Origin: Saccharopolyspora indica
Lineage (GTDB): Bacteria; Actinomycetota; Actinomycetes; Mycobacteriales; Pseudonocardiaceae
NCBI RefSeq assembly: GCF_027853965.1
Contig: NZ_JAQGLB010000003.1
Location: 248,001-312,000 of the forward strand
Length of the DNA stretch: 64,000 nucleotides
Reading direction: 5' to 3'
Shown: positions 8,992 to 17,906 of the stretch, piece after piece
Numbering within the stretch: position 1 is the first letter of the stretch
Layout: each line of letters starts with the position of its first letter
Translations under genes and position numbers: made by a program
Notes under the pieces: generated by a model
The model's input: the letters and a program-made list of their open reading frames with translations, nothing else
The model's database searches: none
Told to the model about the DNA's origin: nothing

Positions 8992-9391
8992 TCGCAGTGA
9001 CGCACGCCACCACCCTTCGCAGTAGCACCGCGCCACGTCACCGCATCGACCAAACGGACTAATCCATCCTGAACCATCCAGCAGTACGAATCCGAAATTA
9101 TCCACTCAGGACGCGAAACCCCCAGAAACCCGGACAAAGGCTGACACAACTACCGGACGGATAGCGATAACCCCAGTTCAGCGGCACAGTCGTGCGCCGT
9201 TGCTCATCAGTTCCAATGGTTCCGCGATCACCGACCGCTAATGTCGTTCAAAGGCAAACTATCGGTCGGCGCGGGTGCTGGAATCAGCCCCGGCAGCGGT
9301 TCATCAACATCCGGAAGCCTATGCACGCCTTCTCGCGATAGTCAACAAGCATTGCGACATCCGCCGCAGTCCAGCGACTTCCATCCCGTTC

Positions 9392-9428
9392 TTGACAGTC
9401 GCCCCGTTCACTCGGCAGGGTGAACGGG
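9392..9428 (+). promoter_or_regulatory. P450 promoter overlapped by a perfect inverted repeat
   Basis: A consensus TTGACA (9392-9397) is followed after 18 bases by CAGGGT as a weak -10. The inverted repeat CCCGTTCAC (9403-9411) and GTGAACGGG (9420-9428), perfect over 9 bp with an 8-base centre, covers the spacer and the -10. That is the usual layout of a repressor operator. No regulator gene lies in this cluster within the window. Confidence 0.5.
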
Positions 9429-9518
9429 ACACGTGATCTGGTCGTGACCTGATCACGCGGACTCTCCGGGCGCATTCGAGCCGCCCGGATCGATCGTCTG
9501 GGGACAAGGGAGCTCTAC

Positions 9519-10802
9519 GTGGATCCAAGCCGTGCCGGCACCGGCTGCCCCGTGTCGCGGATCGCAGCGGAATTCGACCCGTTCGGCGACGCGTACCAGC
9601 ACGATCCGGCCGCGCTGCTCGCCGCGGCACGCGCCGAGGAACCCGTCTTCTACAGCCCGGAGCTCGACCACTGGGTGGTGACCCGGTACCGCGACGTCAA
9701 GGAGTTCTTCCGCGACACCAAGCGGTTTTCGGCCTCGAACGCGCTGGAGCCGATCACCCCGCTGGGGGAGAAGGCTCGCGCTCGGCTGGCGGAGTACGAC
9801 TTCGCACCCGGCCCGGTGCTGGTCAACGAGGACGAACCGGTGCACATGAGGCGCCGCAAGCGCCTCGCGCCACCGCTCGCGGCCGAAGAGGTGGCCAAGC
9901 TCGAGGGCCGCATCCGGGACCTGGTGACCAGCTACGTCGACGCGTTCGTCACCCGCGGCACCGCCGATCTCATCGACGACCTGCTGTGGGAGGTTCCGGC
10001 GATCGTCGGCCTGCTGGTGTGCGGGGTGCCGGACGAGGACATCGACCGCGCCCGGCACTACACCATCAAGATGGGCATGTTCACCTGGGGGAAGCCGACC
10101 GAGGAGCACCAGGTCGAGATCGCCGACCAGGTCGGCCAGTGGTGGCGGCTGTCCGGGCAGCTGGTGGACCGGCTCAAGCGCGAGGGCGGCCAGGGCTGGG
10201 TGCCCACCGCCATCGACGTGCACCGCGACGACCCGGAACTGGTCGACGACAACCACCTGCAGAACATGATGATGAGCGGCCTGGTCGCCGCCCACGAGAC
10301 GACCACCAACGCCACCGCGAACGCGCTGCGCTTCCTGCTGTCCCAACGGAATTCGTGGGAAGAGCTGTGCGCGGACCCGGCGCTGATCCCGAACGCGGTC
10401 GAGGAGTGCCTGCGCTTCCGCGCATCGGTGCAGTGCTGGCGGCGCAAGGCGCTGGTGGACGTCGAGGTCGAAGGCGTCACCATCCCGGCGGGCAGCCGCG
10501 TGCTGCTGGTGATCGGCTCGGGCAACCACGACGAGACCGTTTTCGACAACCCGCAGGAACTCGACATCCACCGGCCGAACGCCAAGCGCCACCTCGCCTT
10601 CGGCATGGGCGCGCACGCCTGCATCGGCGCCCCGCTGGCCCGGCTGGAGATGCGGATCATCCTCGAAGAACTCACCCGCAGGCTGCCGCACATGCGGTTG
10701 GTCGAGGGCCAGGACTTCGGCTACCTGCACAACGCGTCCTTCCACGGTCCGCGCCACCTGCGCGTCGAGTGGGAGCCGGCGGACAACCCCGTCGACGCCT
10801 GA
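9519..10802 (+). CDS. Cytochrome P450 monooxygenase
   Basis: 427 residues from GTG 9519 (AAGGGAG 6 bases upstream). P450 landmarks are the I-helix AHETTT (258-263), ExxR at Glu296-Arg299, and the heme loop FGMGAHACIG with the axial Cys368. This is a soluble bacterial class I enzyme that needs ferredoxin and reductase from elsewhere; neither is adjacent. The I-helix lacks the usual Gly before the acid-alcohol pair and has His-Glu-Thr. First gene of the divergent plus-strand operon, so it likely oxidises the product of the minus-strand genes. Confidence 0.93.
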   Translation: MDPSRAGTGCPVSRIAAEFDPFGDAYQHDPAALLAAARAEEPVFYSPELDHWVVTRYRDVKEFFRDTKRFSASNALEPITPLGEKARARLAEYDFAPGPVLVNEDEPVHMRRRKRLAPPLAAEEVAKLEGRIRDLVTSYVDAFVTRGTADLIDDLLWEVPAIVGLLVCGVPDEDIDRARHYTIKMGMFTWGKPTEEHQVEIADQVGQWWRLSGQLVDRLKREGGQGWVPTAIDVHRDDPELVDDNHLQNMMMSGLVAAHETTTNATANALRFLLSQRNSWEELCADPALIPNAVEECLRFRASVQCWRRKALVDVEVEGVTIPAGSRVLLVIGSGNHDETVFDNPQELDIHRPNAKRHLAFGMGAHACIGAPLARLEMRIILEELTRRLPHMRLVEGQDFGYLHNASFHGPRHLRVEWEPADNPVDA

Positions 10803-10887
10803 CCTTCCCGCGGAATCCCGCGCCCTTTCCCGAAAACCCCGGCCGCACAACGCGATCCGGGCGATCGGACATCACACGAGGAGCATC

Positions 10888-12258
10888 ATGGCAGCAGCAC
10901 GCATCGCGGTCGTCGGTGGCGGAGTCGGCGGGTTGAGCAGCGCGCTCCTGCTCGCCCGCCGCGGGTTCGAGGTGGAGGTCTTCGAACGCGACACTCCCCC
11001 GCCCGCCGACCTGGCCGACGTGCAGGGCTGGCCGCGCCCCGGCGCACCGCAGTCCCACCACCCGCACGTCTACCTGGGCCTGTTCCGCCGCCTGCTGCGG
11101 GAGAACCTGCCCGACGTGCTGCGGGACATGCACGACCACGGCGTGGACGAGCTGCCCTTCAGCGGGATCCGCGGCCCCGTCGAGCCCGGCGACGAAGACC
11201 TGGTGATGATGGCGGCGCGGCGCAACACGCTGGAGTGGGCGCTGCACCGAGCAGTGGCCGGCGAGAGCCGGATCCGCCTCCACCCGGGCGTTTCCGCGCA
11301 GCTCGCCGAGCCGGTGGACGGCGTGCTGACCGGAGTGCGCACCCCTGCGGGCGTCGTGGACTTCGACCTCGTCATCGACGCCACCGGTGCGCGCTCCAGA
11401 GTCGGCCAGCAGTACCTGGAGACGGTGTCGGAAGCCGAGTGCGGCAAGGTCTACAACAGTCGCTTCTACGCGCTGCGCGAGGGCGTGCAGCGGCCGCCGC
11501 TGGAGCACGGTTCCACCACCGTGGTCGACGGACTCGGCTACGGCGTAGCGCTGTTCGCCCACGACTGCGGGGTCTTCTCCATCGACGTCGGCCGGTTGCC
11601 GGAGGACGACGAGATGAAGAAGCTGCGGGATCCGGAGGCCTTCGATCGCGTGATCGCGCTGTTCGACAAGTTCGAGCCGTGGTTCGCCGACGGCAACGCC
11701 ACGCCGATCAGCGACGTGGTGCCGATGCCCGGGCTGCGCAACGTGCTGCGCACCCTCAAGCCCGACGCGCCGAGGGGCTACTTCCCGCTCGGCGACCGGG
11801 TGTGCCTGACGGACCCGACGTTCGGCCGCGGCCTGGCGCTGGCCCTCGCGCACGCGGTGCGGCTCAGCGAGACCTTCGCCGCGGCCGACGGCGACCTGAC
11901 CGGGCTCAACGTGCGAACCACGCAGGAACAGGTGGAATTCGTCCGCCCCTGGTTCGACGACGTGGTCGCCCAGGACGTGGTCCGCACCTCGCTGTGGCGC
12001 GCGGCGGTCAAGGGCGAGTCGTGGCAGGACCTGCTGGTCGACGCGCCGCCGAACCCGTTCCTGATGATCGACGCGGAGGAGCACGACCCCGAGCTGGGGC
12101 TGGCCGCCCGCCGCTACGTGAGCATGCTGACCAGGACCGTCGACACCACCGAGGTGCACGAGCGGATCCAGGCCATCATGGAGCTCTCGGAGGCCGGCGA
12201 GCAGGCGGCGTCCACCGCGCCGACCTACGCCGACGTCCTCGCGGCCCTGGACGGCTGA
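10888..12258 (+). CDS. FAD-dependent monooxygenase (hydroxylase/epoxidase-like)
   Basis: 456 residues from ATG 10888 (GAGGAG upstream). The N-terminus carries the Rossmann dinucleotide motif in VVGGGVGGLSS (residues 7-17) followed by an acidic strand end (VFERD). A second FAD motif, LGDRVCLTDPTFGRG, lies near residue 305. Overall it resembles group A-type flavin monooxygenases and geranylgeranyl-reductase-like proteins. It sits 86 bases behind the P450 gene and ahead of the NmrA gene. Tailoring oxidation is the likely job; substrate unknown. Confidence 0.85.
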   Translation: MAAARIAVVGGGVGGLSSALLLARRGFEVEVFERDTPPPADLADVQGWPRPGAPQSHHPHVYLGLFRRLLRENLPDVLRDMHDHGVDELPFSGIRGPVEPGDEDLVMMAARRNTLEWALHRAVAGESRIRLHPGVSAQLAEPVDGVLTGVRTPAGVVDFDLVIDATGARSRVGQQYLETVSEAECGKVYNSRFYALREGVQRPPLEHGSTTVVDGLGYGVALFAHDCGVFSIDVGRLPEDDEMKKLRDPEAFDRVIALFDKFEPWFADGNATPISDVVPMPGLRNVLRTLKPDAPRGYFPLGDRVCLTDPTFGRGLALALAHAVRLSETFAAADGDLTGLNVRTTQEQVEFVRPWFDDVVAQDVVRTSLWRAAVKGESWQDLLVDAPPNPFLMIDAEEHDPELGLAARRYVSMLTRTVDTTEVHERIQAIMELSEAGEQAASTAPTYADVLAALDG

Positions 12259-12337
12259 GTCCCCGCGAGCCGGCGCCCTTCAAGAATATTCGAACGACCA
12301 CGTCGGCCGCTCCGGCCGACTTCGAGAGGACGATGGA

Positions 12338-13210
12338 ATGCACGCACTGCTCGGAGCGACCGGCCTGGTCGGCGGACAGGTGGCGGCCGCGCTGCGCAGA
12401 AGGGGCCTCGCGGTGCGCGCGCTGGTCCGCGACGCCGGCCGCGGCCGGGAACTCGAGGAGCTGGGCTGCGAGCTGGCGGTCGCCGACATCGACGACGTCG
12501 ACACGCTGGTCGCCGCCTGGACCGGCGTGGACAGCGCGTTCGTCATGCTGCCGACGTACTACGACTCCGCCGACGTGCTCGCCACCTACGACCAGCAGAT
12601 CGACAAGATCGTCCGCGCCCTCGAGATCGCCAGGCCGCCGCACGTCGTGGCGCTGTCCGCGGAAGGCTCGGAGATCCCGGAGGGCACCGGGCTGATCCTC
12701 ACCACGCGGGCGCTCGAGAGAGCGCTGCGCGGCACCGGGTTGCCGACCACGGTCGTGCGCTGCCCGCTGTTCATGGAGAACTTCCGCTACGCGGTCGAAC
12801 CAGCCCGCGAGCACGGAGTCCTCCCCAGCTTCCTCGTGCCCCTCGACCGCGAACACCGCATGGTCTCGGCGATCGACGTCGGCGCGGCCATCGCCGACGC
12901 CATCGCCGACCCAGCGGATTCCTCGCGGATCAGGTTCATCTCCGCCCCGCGCGAGTACTCCACCACCGACATCGCCAAGACGCTCGCCACCCTGCTGGAC
13001 CGCCCCGTCGCGGCGGTCGAGGTCCCGCGAGACGAATGGCACGACCAGATGACCGGCATCTCGGGTTGCAGCGCCGACGCGGCCCGCCTGCTCACCGACA
13101 TGTACGACAGCTTCAACGCGGGCAGGCTCGGCGTCGAACCTGGAGCCGGCGAGGAGATCACCGGCCCCACGACCCTCGAAACAGCCCTCGCCGGAGTCAC
13201 CTCCCGCTGA
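12338..13210 (+). CDS. NmrA-family NAD(P)-binding protein
   Basis: 290 residues beginning directly with a Rossmann motif, LLGATGLVGGQ (residues 4-14), and then VRALVRD, which would contact the NADP phosphate. The body fits the atypical SDR / NmrA group (quinone or nitroso-compound reductases and redox sensors). Position at the end of the P450-FAD monooxygenase operon suggests a reductive tailoring step, but a regulatory redox sensor is possible. Confidence 0.85.
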   Translation: MHALLGATGLVGGQVAAALRRRGLAVRALVRDAGRGRELEELGCELAVADIDDVDTLVAAWTGVDSAFVMLPTYYDSADVLATYDQQIDKIVRALEIARPPHVVALSAEGSEIPEGTGLILTTRALERALRGTGLPTTVVRCPLFMENFRYAVEPAREHGVLPSFLVPLDREHRMVSAIDVGAAIADAIADPADSSRIRFISAPREYSTTDIAKTLATLLDRPVAAVEVPRDEWHDQMTGISGCSADAARLLTDMYDSFNAGRLGVEPGAGEEITGPTTLETALAGVTSR

Positions 13211-13237
13211 GGAGGCCGGGAAAGGGGATCGCGACTC

Positions 13238-14644
13238 CTACTGGAGCTGCTTCTTCTGGACCTTGCCCAGCGCATTGCGGGGCAGATCGTCCACGAACAC
13301 GACTTCGCGGGGGCGCTTGTGGCGCGACAGCGTGTCGGCGACGAAGGAGATCAGGGTGTCGGCCAGCCTCGCCCGGTTCTGCTGTTCGGTGACGACGTAG
13401 GCCACGACGCGCTGTCCGAGGTCCGGGTCGGCTCGTCCGACGACCGCGACCTCGTGCACCGAGGGGTGGGCGAGCAGCGCGGTCTCGACCTCGCCGGCAC
13501 CGATCCGGTAGCCACCGGATTTGATGAGATCGACCGATTCGCGTCCGACGATGCGGTGAAATCCGGCGGCGTCGCGCGTCGCGACGTCGCCGGTGATGAA
13601 CCAGCCGTCATCGGTCCACGCCGCCGACGTCTCCTCGGGCCGGTTGAGGTAGCCGTCGAACAGCATCGGGCCGCGGACCTGCAGCCGTCCGATGCTGGCT
13701 CCGTCGTCGGGCACGAGCTGTCCGCTCTCGGCGACCAAGCGGGTCTCCACCCCGCGCACGGCTTGCCCGACCGAGCCCGGGAGACGTGGCCCATCGGCAC
13801 GAGTGCTGAGGGTGATCATGGTTTCGCTCATCCCGTAGCGCTCGATCGGCGCACCGCCGGTGAGTCCTGCGATGCGCTCGAACACCGGTGTGGGCAGCGG
13901 CGCGCTACCGGAAACGAGCAGCCGAGCCCGGCGCAGCGCTCGTGCGGAGCTCTCGTCGTCGGCGATGCGCGACCACACGGTGGGCACGGCGAAGTACATC
14001 GTGCCCGCCGCCGCGGCGTAGCGCTCGGGGCGCGGTTTCCCGGTGTGCACCACGCGTGAACCGATCCGCAGGGACGCGAGCACGCCGAGCACCAGGCCGT
14101 GCAGGTGAAACAGCGGCAGGCCGTGAACCACGGTGTCGTCGGGGGTCCACCGCCACGCGTCGGCGAGGGCGTCGACGCCGGCCGCCAGGGCGCGGTGGCT
14201 GAGCCTGACGCCCTTGGGCGCACCGGTCGTTCCCGAGGTGTACATGATCATGGCGAGGTCGTCGTCGGCCGGTGCGATCGAGGTCGTCGCTTCGCCGCGA
14301 CCTCGGCGGCCGACGGGAATCGCGGGCAGGTCGGAGCCGGGGTGCGGTGAACCCGCCCAGCAGGTGACCTCGGCGTCGGTGAGGATGTGGTGCAGTTCGG
14401 CGCTGCCGGAGTCGGGCGGGACCGGCACCACCGGCACCCCGGCCAGCAGGCATGCGGTGACGGCGACGATCGTCTCCGGGGTCGGTGTCGCGTGAACCGC
14501 GGCCGGGCCGGCGGGGAGGGAACCGGCAAGCGCACGCGCTGCCTCGTACAGCTGCGCTCGCGACATGCTGTCCGGGCCGACGGTGATCGCCGCGGCGAGG
14601 TCGGTCGCGCTCGGGTGGGCGGGATCAAGCGATGTCAGAAGCAT
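13238..14644 (-). CDS. matB: Malonyl-CoA synthetase
   Basis: 468-residue AMP-forming acyl-CoA synthetase, short like actinomycete MatB. The P-loop YTSGTTGAPKG (around 159-169), the RYGMSETM motif and the GRESVDLIKSGGYRIG hinge are visible. MatB makes malonyl- or methylmalonyl-CoA from the free diacid. Identification rests on the overall resemblance, length, and linkage to a MatC-type carrier. The gene overlaps the crotonase by 20 bases. Terminates 28 bases from the convergent NmrA gene. Confidence 0.85.
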   Translation of the reverse strand: MLLTSLDPAHPSATDLAAAITVGPDSMSRAQLYEAARALAGSLPAGPAAVHATPTPETIVAVTACLLAGVPVVPVPPDSGSAELHHILTDAEVTCWAGSPHPGSDLPAIPVGRRGRGEATTSIAPADDDLAMIMYTSGTTGAPKGVRLSHRALAAGVDALADAWRWTPDDTVVHGLPLFHLHGLVLGVLASLRIGSRVVHTGKPRPERYAAAAGTMYFAVPTVWSRIADDESSARALRRARLLVSGSAPLPTPVFERIAGLTGGAPIERYGMSETMITLSTRADGPRLPGSVGQAVRGVETRLVAESGQLVPDDGASIGRLQVRGPMLFDGYLNRPEETSAAWTDDGWFITGDVATRDAAGFHRIVGRESVDLIKSGGYRIGAGEVETALLAHPSVHEVAVVGRADPDLGQRVVAYVVTEQQNRARLADTLISFVADTLSRHKRPREVVFVDDLPRNALGKVQKKQLQ

Positions 14645-15443
14645 CGGTGGGGACTGCCTTTCTCGTGTCGTTGGTTGGTGCGCCGAACACCGGCTCGGCT
14701 CTGGCCGCGAAGGCGGCCAGCCCGACGCCGAGATCCGGGTTCGGCGCCGACTGCCAGTGCCGGTGCAGCTCGTCGGTCACCCGGCCGTTCGCCGCCGCTT
14801 CGTCGGTCATCTGCTTCGCGGCGGCGATGGTGGTCGGCGCCCGGGTCGCGATGGTGGCGGCGATCCGGTGAGCGGCGGCGTCGAGCACTTCCTCGCCGAC
14901 GACGTCGGTGACCAGGCCGAAGTGCAGCGCCGTGGACGCCGTGATGGCCTCGCCGGTGAAGATCAGGCGCTTCGTCGCGGCCGGGCCGATGATGCGCACG
15001 AGCCGGTCGATGGAGCTGGTGGGGTAGATCAGGCCGAGTTTCGCCGGGGTGATGGCGAAGCTGGCCCGCTCGGAGGTGATCCGCAGATCGCAGGCGACGG
15101 CCAGCTGGGTTCCGCCGCCGACGCAGTGGCCGCGGATGGCCGCGATCGTCGGTTTCGGGCACCCGGCGAGGATCTCCTCGACGCGGGCGAACTCCTCCTC
15201 GATGCGGGCCGCGGGCCGCTCGGCGATCTCCGAGATGTCGAGTCCGGCGCAGAAGTTGGGGCCCGCACCGCTGAGGACGATCACGGATACCTCGGCACGC
15301 CGTGCGACCGCGGCGAGATGCTCGGCCAGCGCCTCCAGCATCGACCGGTTCAAGGCGTTGGCGCGTGCGGTGTTGTCGATGGTGAGCCGTGCGATGGGGC
15401 CGTCGACGTCCAGTGAGACGGTCGCGCGCGGTGTCGGTGACAT
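14625..15443 (-). CDS. Crotonase-family protein of the malonate operon
   Basis: 272 residues from ATG 15443. The oxyanion segments FCAGLDI and GGGTQLAVACD mark the crotonase fold. Both glutamates that catalyse enoyl-CoA hydration are absent: Gln stands in GGGTQL and Pro-Ala in FAITPAKLG. A Tyr follows at LGLIY. E. coli methylmalonyl-CoA decarboxylase has a similar TPxxLGxxY segment. A decarboxylase role on malonyl-CoA would fit, because the operon lacks the usual MatA decarboxylase, but this is inference. It lies between the carrier and MatB genes. Confidence 0.8.
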   Translation of the reverse strand: MSPTPRATVSLDVDGPIARLTIDNTARANALNRSMLEALAEHLAAVARRAEVSVIVLSGAGPNFCAGLDISEIAERPAARIEEEFARVEEILAGCPKPTIAAIRGHCVGGGTQLAVACDLRITSERASFAITPAKLGLIYPTSSIDRLVRIIGPAATKRLIFTGEAITASTALHFGLVTDVVGEEVLDAAAHRIAATIATRAPTTIAAAKQMTDEAAANGRVTDELHRHWQSAPNPDLGVGLAAFAARAEPVFGAPTNDTRKAVPTDASDIA

Positions 15444-15457
15444 GCCTGCGCCCCCGT

Positions 15458-16762
15458 TCACAGCACCATGCCCGGCACGACCAGGGCGCCGACCAGCAGG
15501 ACGGGCCCGACCACCACCATCGCCAGCCCCCAGCGCATCAGCGAGCGGGTCATGCGCGGCCGCTCCCCCGAGTCGACGGTGGTGGCGACCAGGGTCGCGC
15601 CGACGGTGGAGAAGGGTGAGACGTCGACGATCGAGGCGCAGACGCCGATCGCGCAGATCAACGCCCAACCCGGGATCGAGCCCGATGCCACCAGGGGCAG
15701 GGCCAGCGGCACGAGCGCTGCGAGCATGCCGGTGGTGGAGGCGAACGCCGAGACGAGACCGGCGACGAGGCAGATGAACAGCGCGGCCAGCAACGGCACG
15801 CCGATGTGACTGGCGTACTCGCCGAACATGTCGATCGCACCGATGTGCTCCAGCACGCCGACGAAGGTGATGATGCCGCCCACCAGCAGGACCGTCGGCC
15901 AGTCGATCCGGGGAATCGCCTTCTTGGCCGACTCCGGGTCGAGCAGGGTCAGCACCGCGCCGAATGCGAACGCCAGCACGCCGATGTCGGGGTCGAGGTC
16001 GGCCAGCGACAGCGCGATGACAGCGCCGACGAGCCCGACCATGGCGATGACGGTGGCGATCTGGCTGCCGGAGAACGGCTTTCGCGCGCTGCCGGACGGC
16101 AGATCCGGACTGCTCGGCTCGCCGGTACCGGAGTCGACAGCGGCCGACTGCTCGCTGGTGGCGCGCAGCAACTGCCTTCCGCCGAACAGGACGTAGGCGA
16201 CCACCAGCAGCAACAGGTTGATCACCACTGCGACCGCGAACAGCACCAGCGGGCTCAAGTCGACTCCGGCCCGATGCGCGGTGCCATAGGTGACGATGCC
16301 GAACAGGCTGGTCGGCGCGAAGGCGCCCGCACCGAGCCCCGTGCCGATCGACAACGCCATCAGCATCGGATCGATGTCGCGCTTGTCGGCGACCAGCATG
16401 CCGATCGGCGCCATCACCAGTCCGCCCAGCGGAGATCCCATGGCGGCGATTCCCGCGGTCAACAGGAAGAACACGATCGGCAGGAGGCCCCGACGATGCC
16501 CGACCCTGGTGAGGGCTGCCTCGATGATCCGGTCGATCGTGCCGTTGACGTGCGCGATCCCGAAGAAGTAGGTGACGCCGACCAGCAGCACCAGGATGTC
16601 GACCGGAAACCCGGCGACGACGTCGTCGATGGACATGCCGGCCAGCCCGAGCCCGACGCCGGACGCCGCGGCGAACATCAACACCCCCAGATGAGCGTTG
16701 CGCACCGCCGATAACGCGAAGACGCCCACAAAGATCACCAACGCCGTGAGCTGCACTGTCAT
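15458..16762 (-). CDS. matC: MatC-type dicarboxylate (malonate) carrier
   Basis: 434 residues from ATG 16762; an ATG 12 codons upstream is the alternative. About 11-12 hydrophobic segments, with the N-terminal MatC_N-like stretch (GVFALSAVRNAHLGVLMFAA) and ITFVGVLEHIGAID in the second half, point to the SLC13/ion-transporter superfamily. Linkage to MatB supports malonate uptake. It is the first gene of the mat operon, transcribed away from the IclR regulator. Confidence 0.82.
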   Translation of the reverse strand: MTVQLTALVIFVGVFALSAVRNAHLGVLMFAAASGVGLGLAGMSIDDVVAGFPVDILVLLVGVTYFFGIAHVNGTIDRIIEAALTRVGHRRGLLPIVFFLLTAGIAAMGSPLGGLVMAPIGMLVADKRDIDPMLMALSIGTGLGAGAFAPTSLFGIVTYGTAHRAGVDLSPLVLFAVAVVINLLLLVVAYVLFGGRQLLRATSEQSAAVDSGTGEPSSPDLPSGSARKPFSGSQIATVIAMVGLVGAVIALSLADLDPDIGVLAFAFGAVLTLLDPESAKKAIPRIDWPTVLLVGGIITFVGVLEHIGAIDMFGEYASHIGVPLLAALFICLVAGLVSAFASTTGMLAALVPLALPLVASGSIPGWALICAIGVCASIVDVSPFSTVGATLVATTVDSGERPRMTRSLMRWGLAMVVVGPVLLVGALVVPGMVL

Positions 16763-16784
16763 TTGCCCGCACTTCCCGCTTGGT

Positions 16785-16803
16785 CCACTGTGTGGCACAG
16801 TGG
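16785..16803. promoter_or_regulatory. Palindromic operator candidate, matC/IclR intergenic
   Basis: CCACTGTG-TGG-CACAGTGG is a perfect 8-bp inverted repeat with a 3-base centre, 23 bases upstream of the matC start and in the only control region shared with the divergent IclR gene. Size and symmetry suit an IclR dimer site. A TAAGCT hexamer nearby could be the -10 of the IclR gene. Confidence 0.5.
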
Positions 16804-16879
16804 TCTGCTACATGAACCGGCGGCGTGTAAGCTAGTTCACAGACGACCGCGGGTCAAGGGACCGATCACGGGAGGTCGC

Positions 16880-17623
16880 ATGTCCGCCACCAACAGCGTG
16901 GTGTCCGCATTCCGGGTGCTCGAGAGCGTCGCCCAGCTGCAACCGGTGGGTCTTTCCGAGCTCAGCCGTGCGGTCGGGTTGCCGAAGTCCAGCGTTCAGC
17001 GGGCCCTGCTCACGCTGCACGAAATAGGCTGGCTGCGACCGACCAGCTCTCAGCCGACGCGCTGGAGCCTCACCTACCGCGCGTTCTCCGTCGGCAGCCA
17101 GGCCCGCGATCACCAGTTCCTCCGCGACACGGTCCTCCCGTTCCTGAACGAGCTGCAGCTGACGACGACCGAGACCATCCACCTCACGGCCCCGGACGGC
17201 CGGGAGCTGGTGCTCATCGAACGATTGGACACCTCGCACCCGCTGCGGGCGTTCCTGCCGCTCGGATCGCGAATCCCGTTGCACGCCTCGGCATCCGGCC
17301 TGGCCTTCCTCGCCGCGAGCAGCCAGGAGTTCATCTCGGACTACCTGGCCGGGCAACTCGCCCCGCAGACCGACCGGACCATCACCGACCCGGACACCTT
17401 GCGCGAAACCATCGAAGAGGTTCGGCTGCAGGGGTATTCGGTGAACCGAGAAGGGCTCAGCAAGGGCATCACCGCCGTCGGCGCGGCGATCGTCAACGCG
17501 CAGGGCGAACCGATCGGATCCGTGTCGGTGTCCGGCCCGAGCATCCGGATGGTCCCGGAGACGTTCGAAACGTTCGGCAACGCGGTGCACGACACCGTGC
17601 GACGAATCCACGCCGTGCTGTGA
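16880..17623 (+). CDS. IclR-family transcriptional regulator
   Basis: 247 residues from ATG 16880 with GGGAGG 4 bases upstream. Winged helix-turn-helix in residues 1-65 (VGLSELSRAVGLPKSSVQRAL), then the IclR effector domain with LIERLDTSHPLRAFLPLGSR and a C-terminal AAIVNAQGEPIGSVSVSGP. Divergent from the mat operon, so it is the obvious local regulator, probably responding to malonate or its CoA ester. Confidence 0.92.
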   Translation: MSATNSVVSAFRVLESVAQLQPVGLSELSRAVGLPKSSVQRALLTLHEIGWLRPTSSQPTRWSLTYRAFSVGSQARDHQFLRDTVLPFLNELQLTTTETIHLTAPDGRELVLIERLDTSHPLRAFLPLGSRIPLHASASGLAFLAASSQEFISDYLAGQLAPQTDRTITDPDTLRETIEEVRLQGYSVNREGLSKGITAVGAAIVNAQGEPIGSVSVSGPSIRMVPETFETFGNAVHDTVRRIHAVL

Positions 17624-17687
17624 GCGAGTGCGAATCGGCCGCCCTCCGCGTCCTTCAACGGCGAAGTTCGAGGCAGGCGTCTTCGGA

Positions 17688-17788
17688 GCGATCACCGAAG
17701 ATCGGGACGACAGGACCCGAACCTGCGACCCCATGCCCCCAGCACGATCCACAGGAGAATCCGACCAGCGAAAACCGGGAAACCCCAA
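17688..17788 (-). repeat. Degenerate tRNA-Pro 3'-end relic (att scar A)
   Basis: GCGATCACCGAAG at 17688-17700 matches the flank found at 51807. The next 88 bases match 51887-51988 (tRNA-Pro 3' half plus a shared flank, both ending in GGGAAACCCCA) at roughly 75-80% by eye. The terminator hairpin present in the other copies is missing, as if deleted. It is the most decayed copy that still shows the flank, consistent with an old integration scar. Confidence 0.6.
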
Positions 17789-17906
17789 CACGTCCCGATG
17801 CAGCACACGTCGATCCAGCTCAGCGGGAAGCGGTCAGAGCAAGAACAAACTCCGCACCCGCGCACCTGTCCGTGCCCGACTTCTCCGCCTGTGTCAGGCT
17901 ACGGGC

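Larger units (their letters stand above)
8831..9518. other. 688-bp divergent control region
   Basis: Non-coding and clearly less GC-rich than its flanks from about 8930 to 9320. It holds a candidate promoter for the minus-strand operon (8964-8991) and a promoter with overlapping inverted repeat for the P450 gene (9392-9428). A second inverted pair, CGTGATC (9432-9438) and GATCACG (9451-9457), lies just downstream. I see no coding potential supported by a ribosome-binding site. Confidence 0.6.

Noticed and set aside
14625-16772. 715-codon minus-strand frame joining the carrier region and the crotonase
   Set aside because: Only the part from ATG 15443 matches a protein family; the rest is a wrong-frame reading of the carrier gene.
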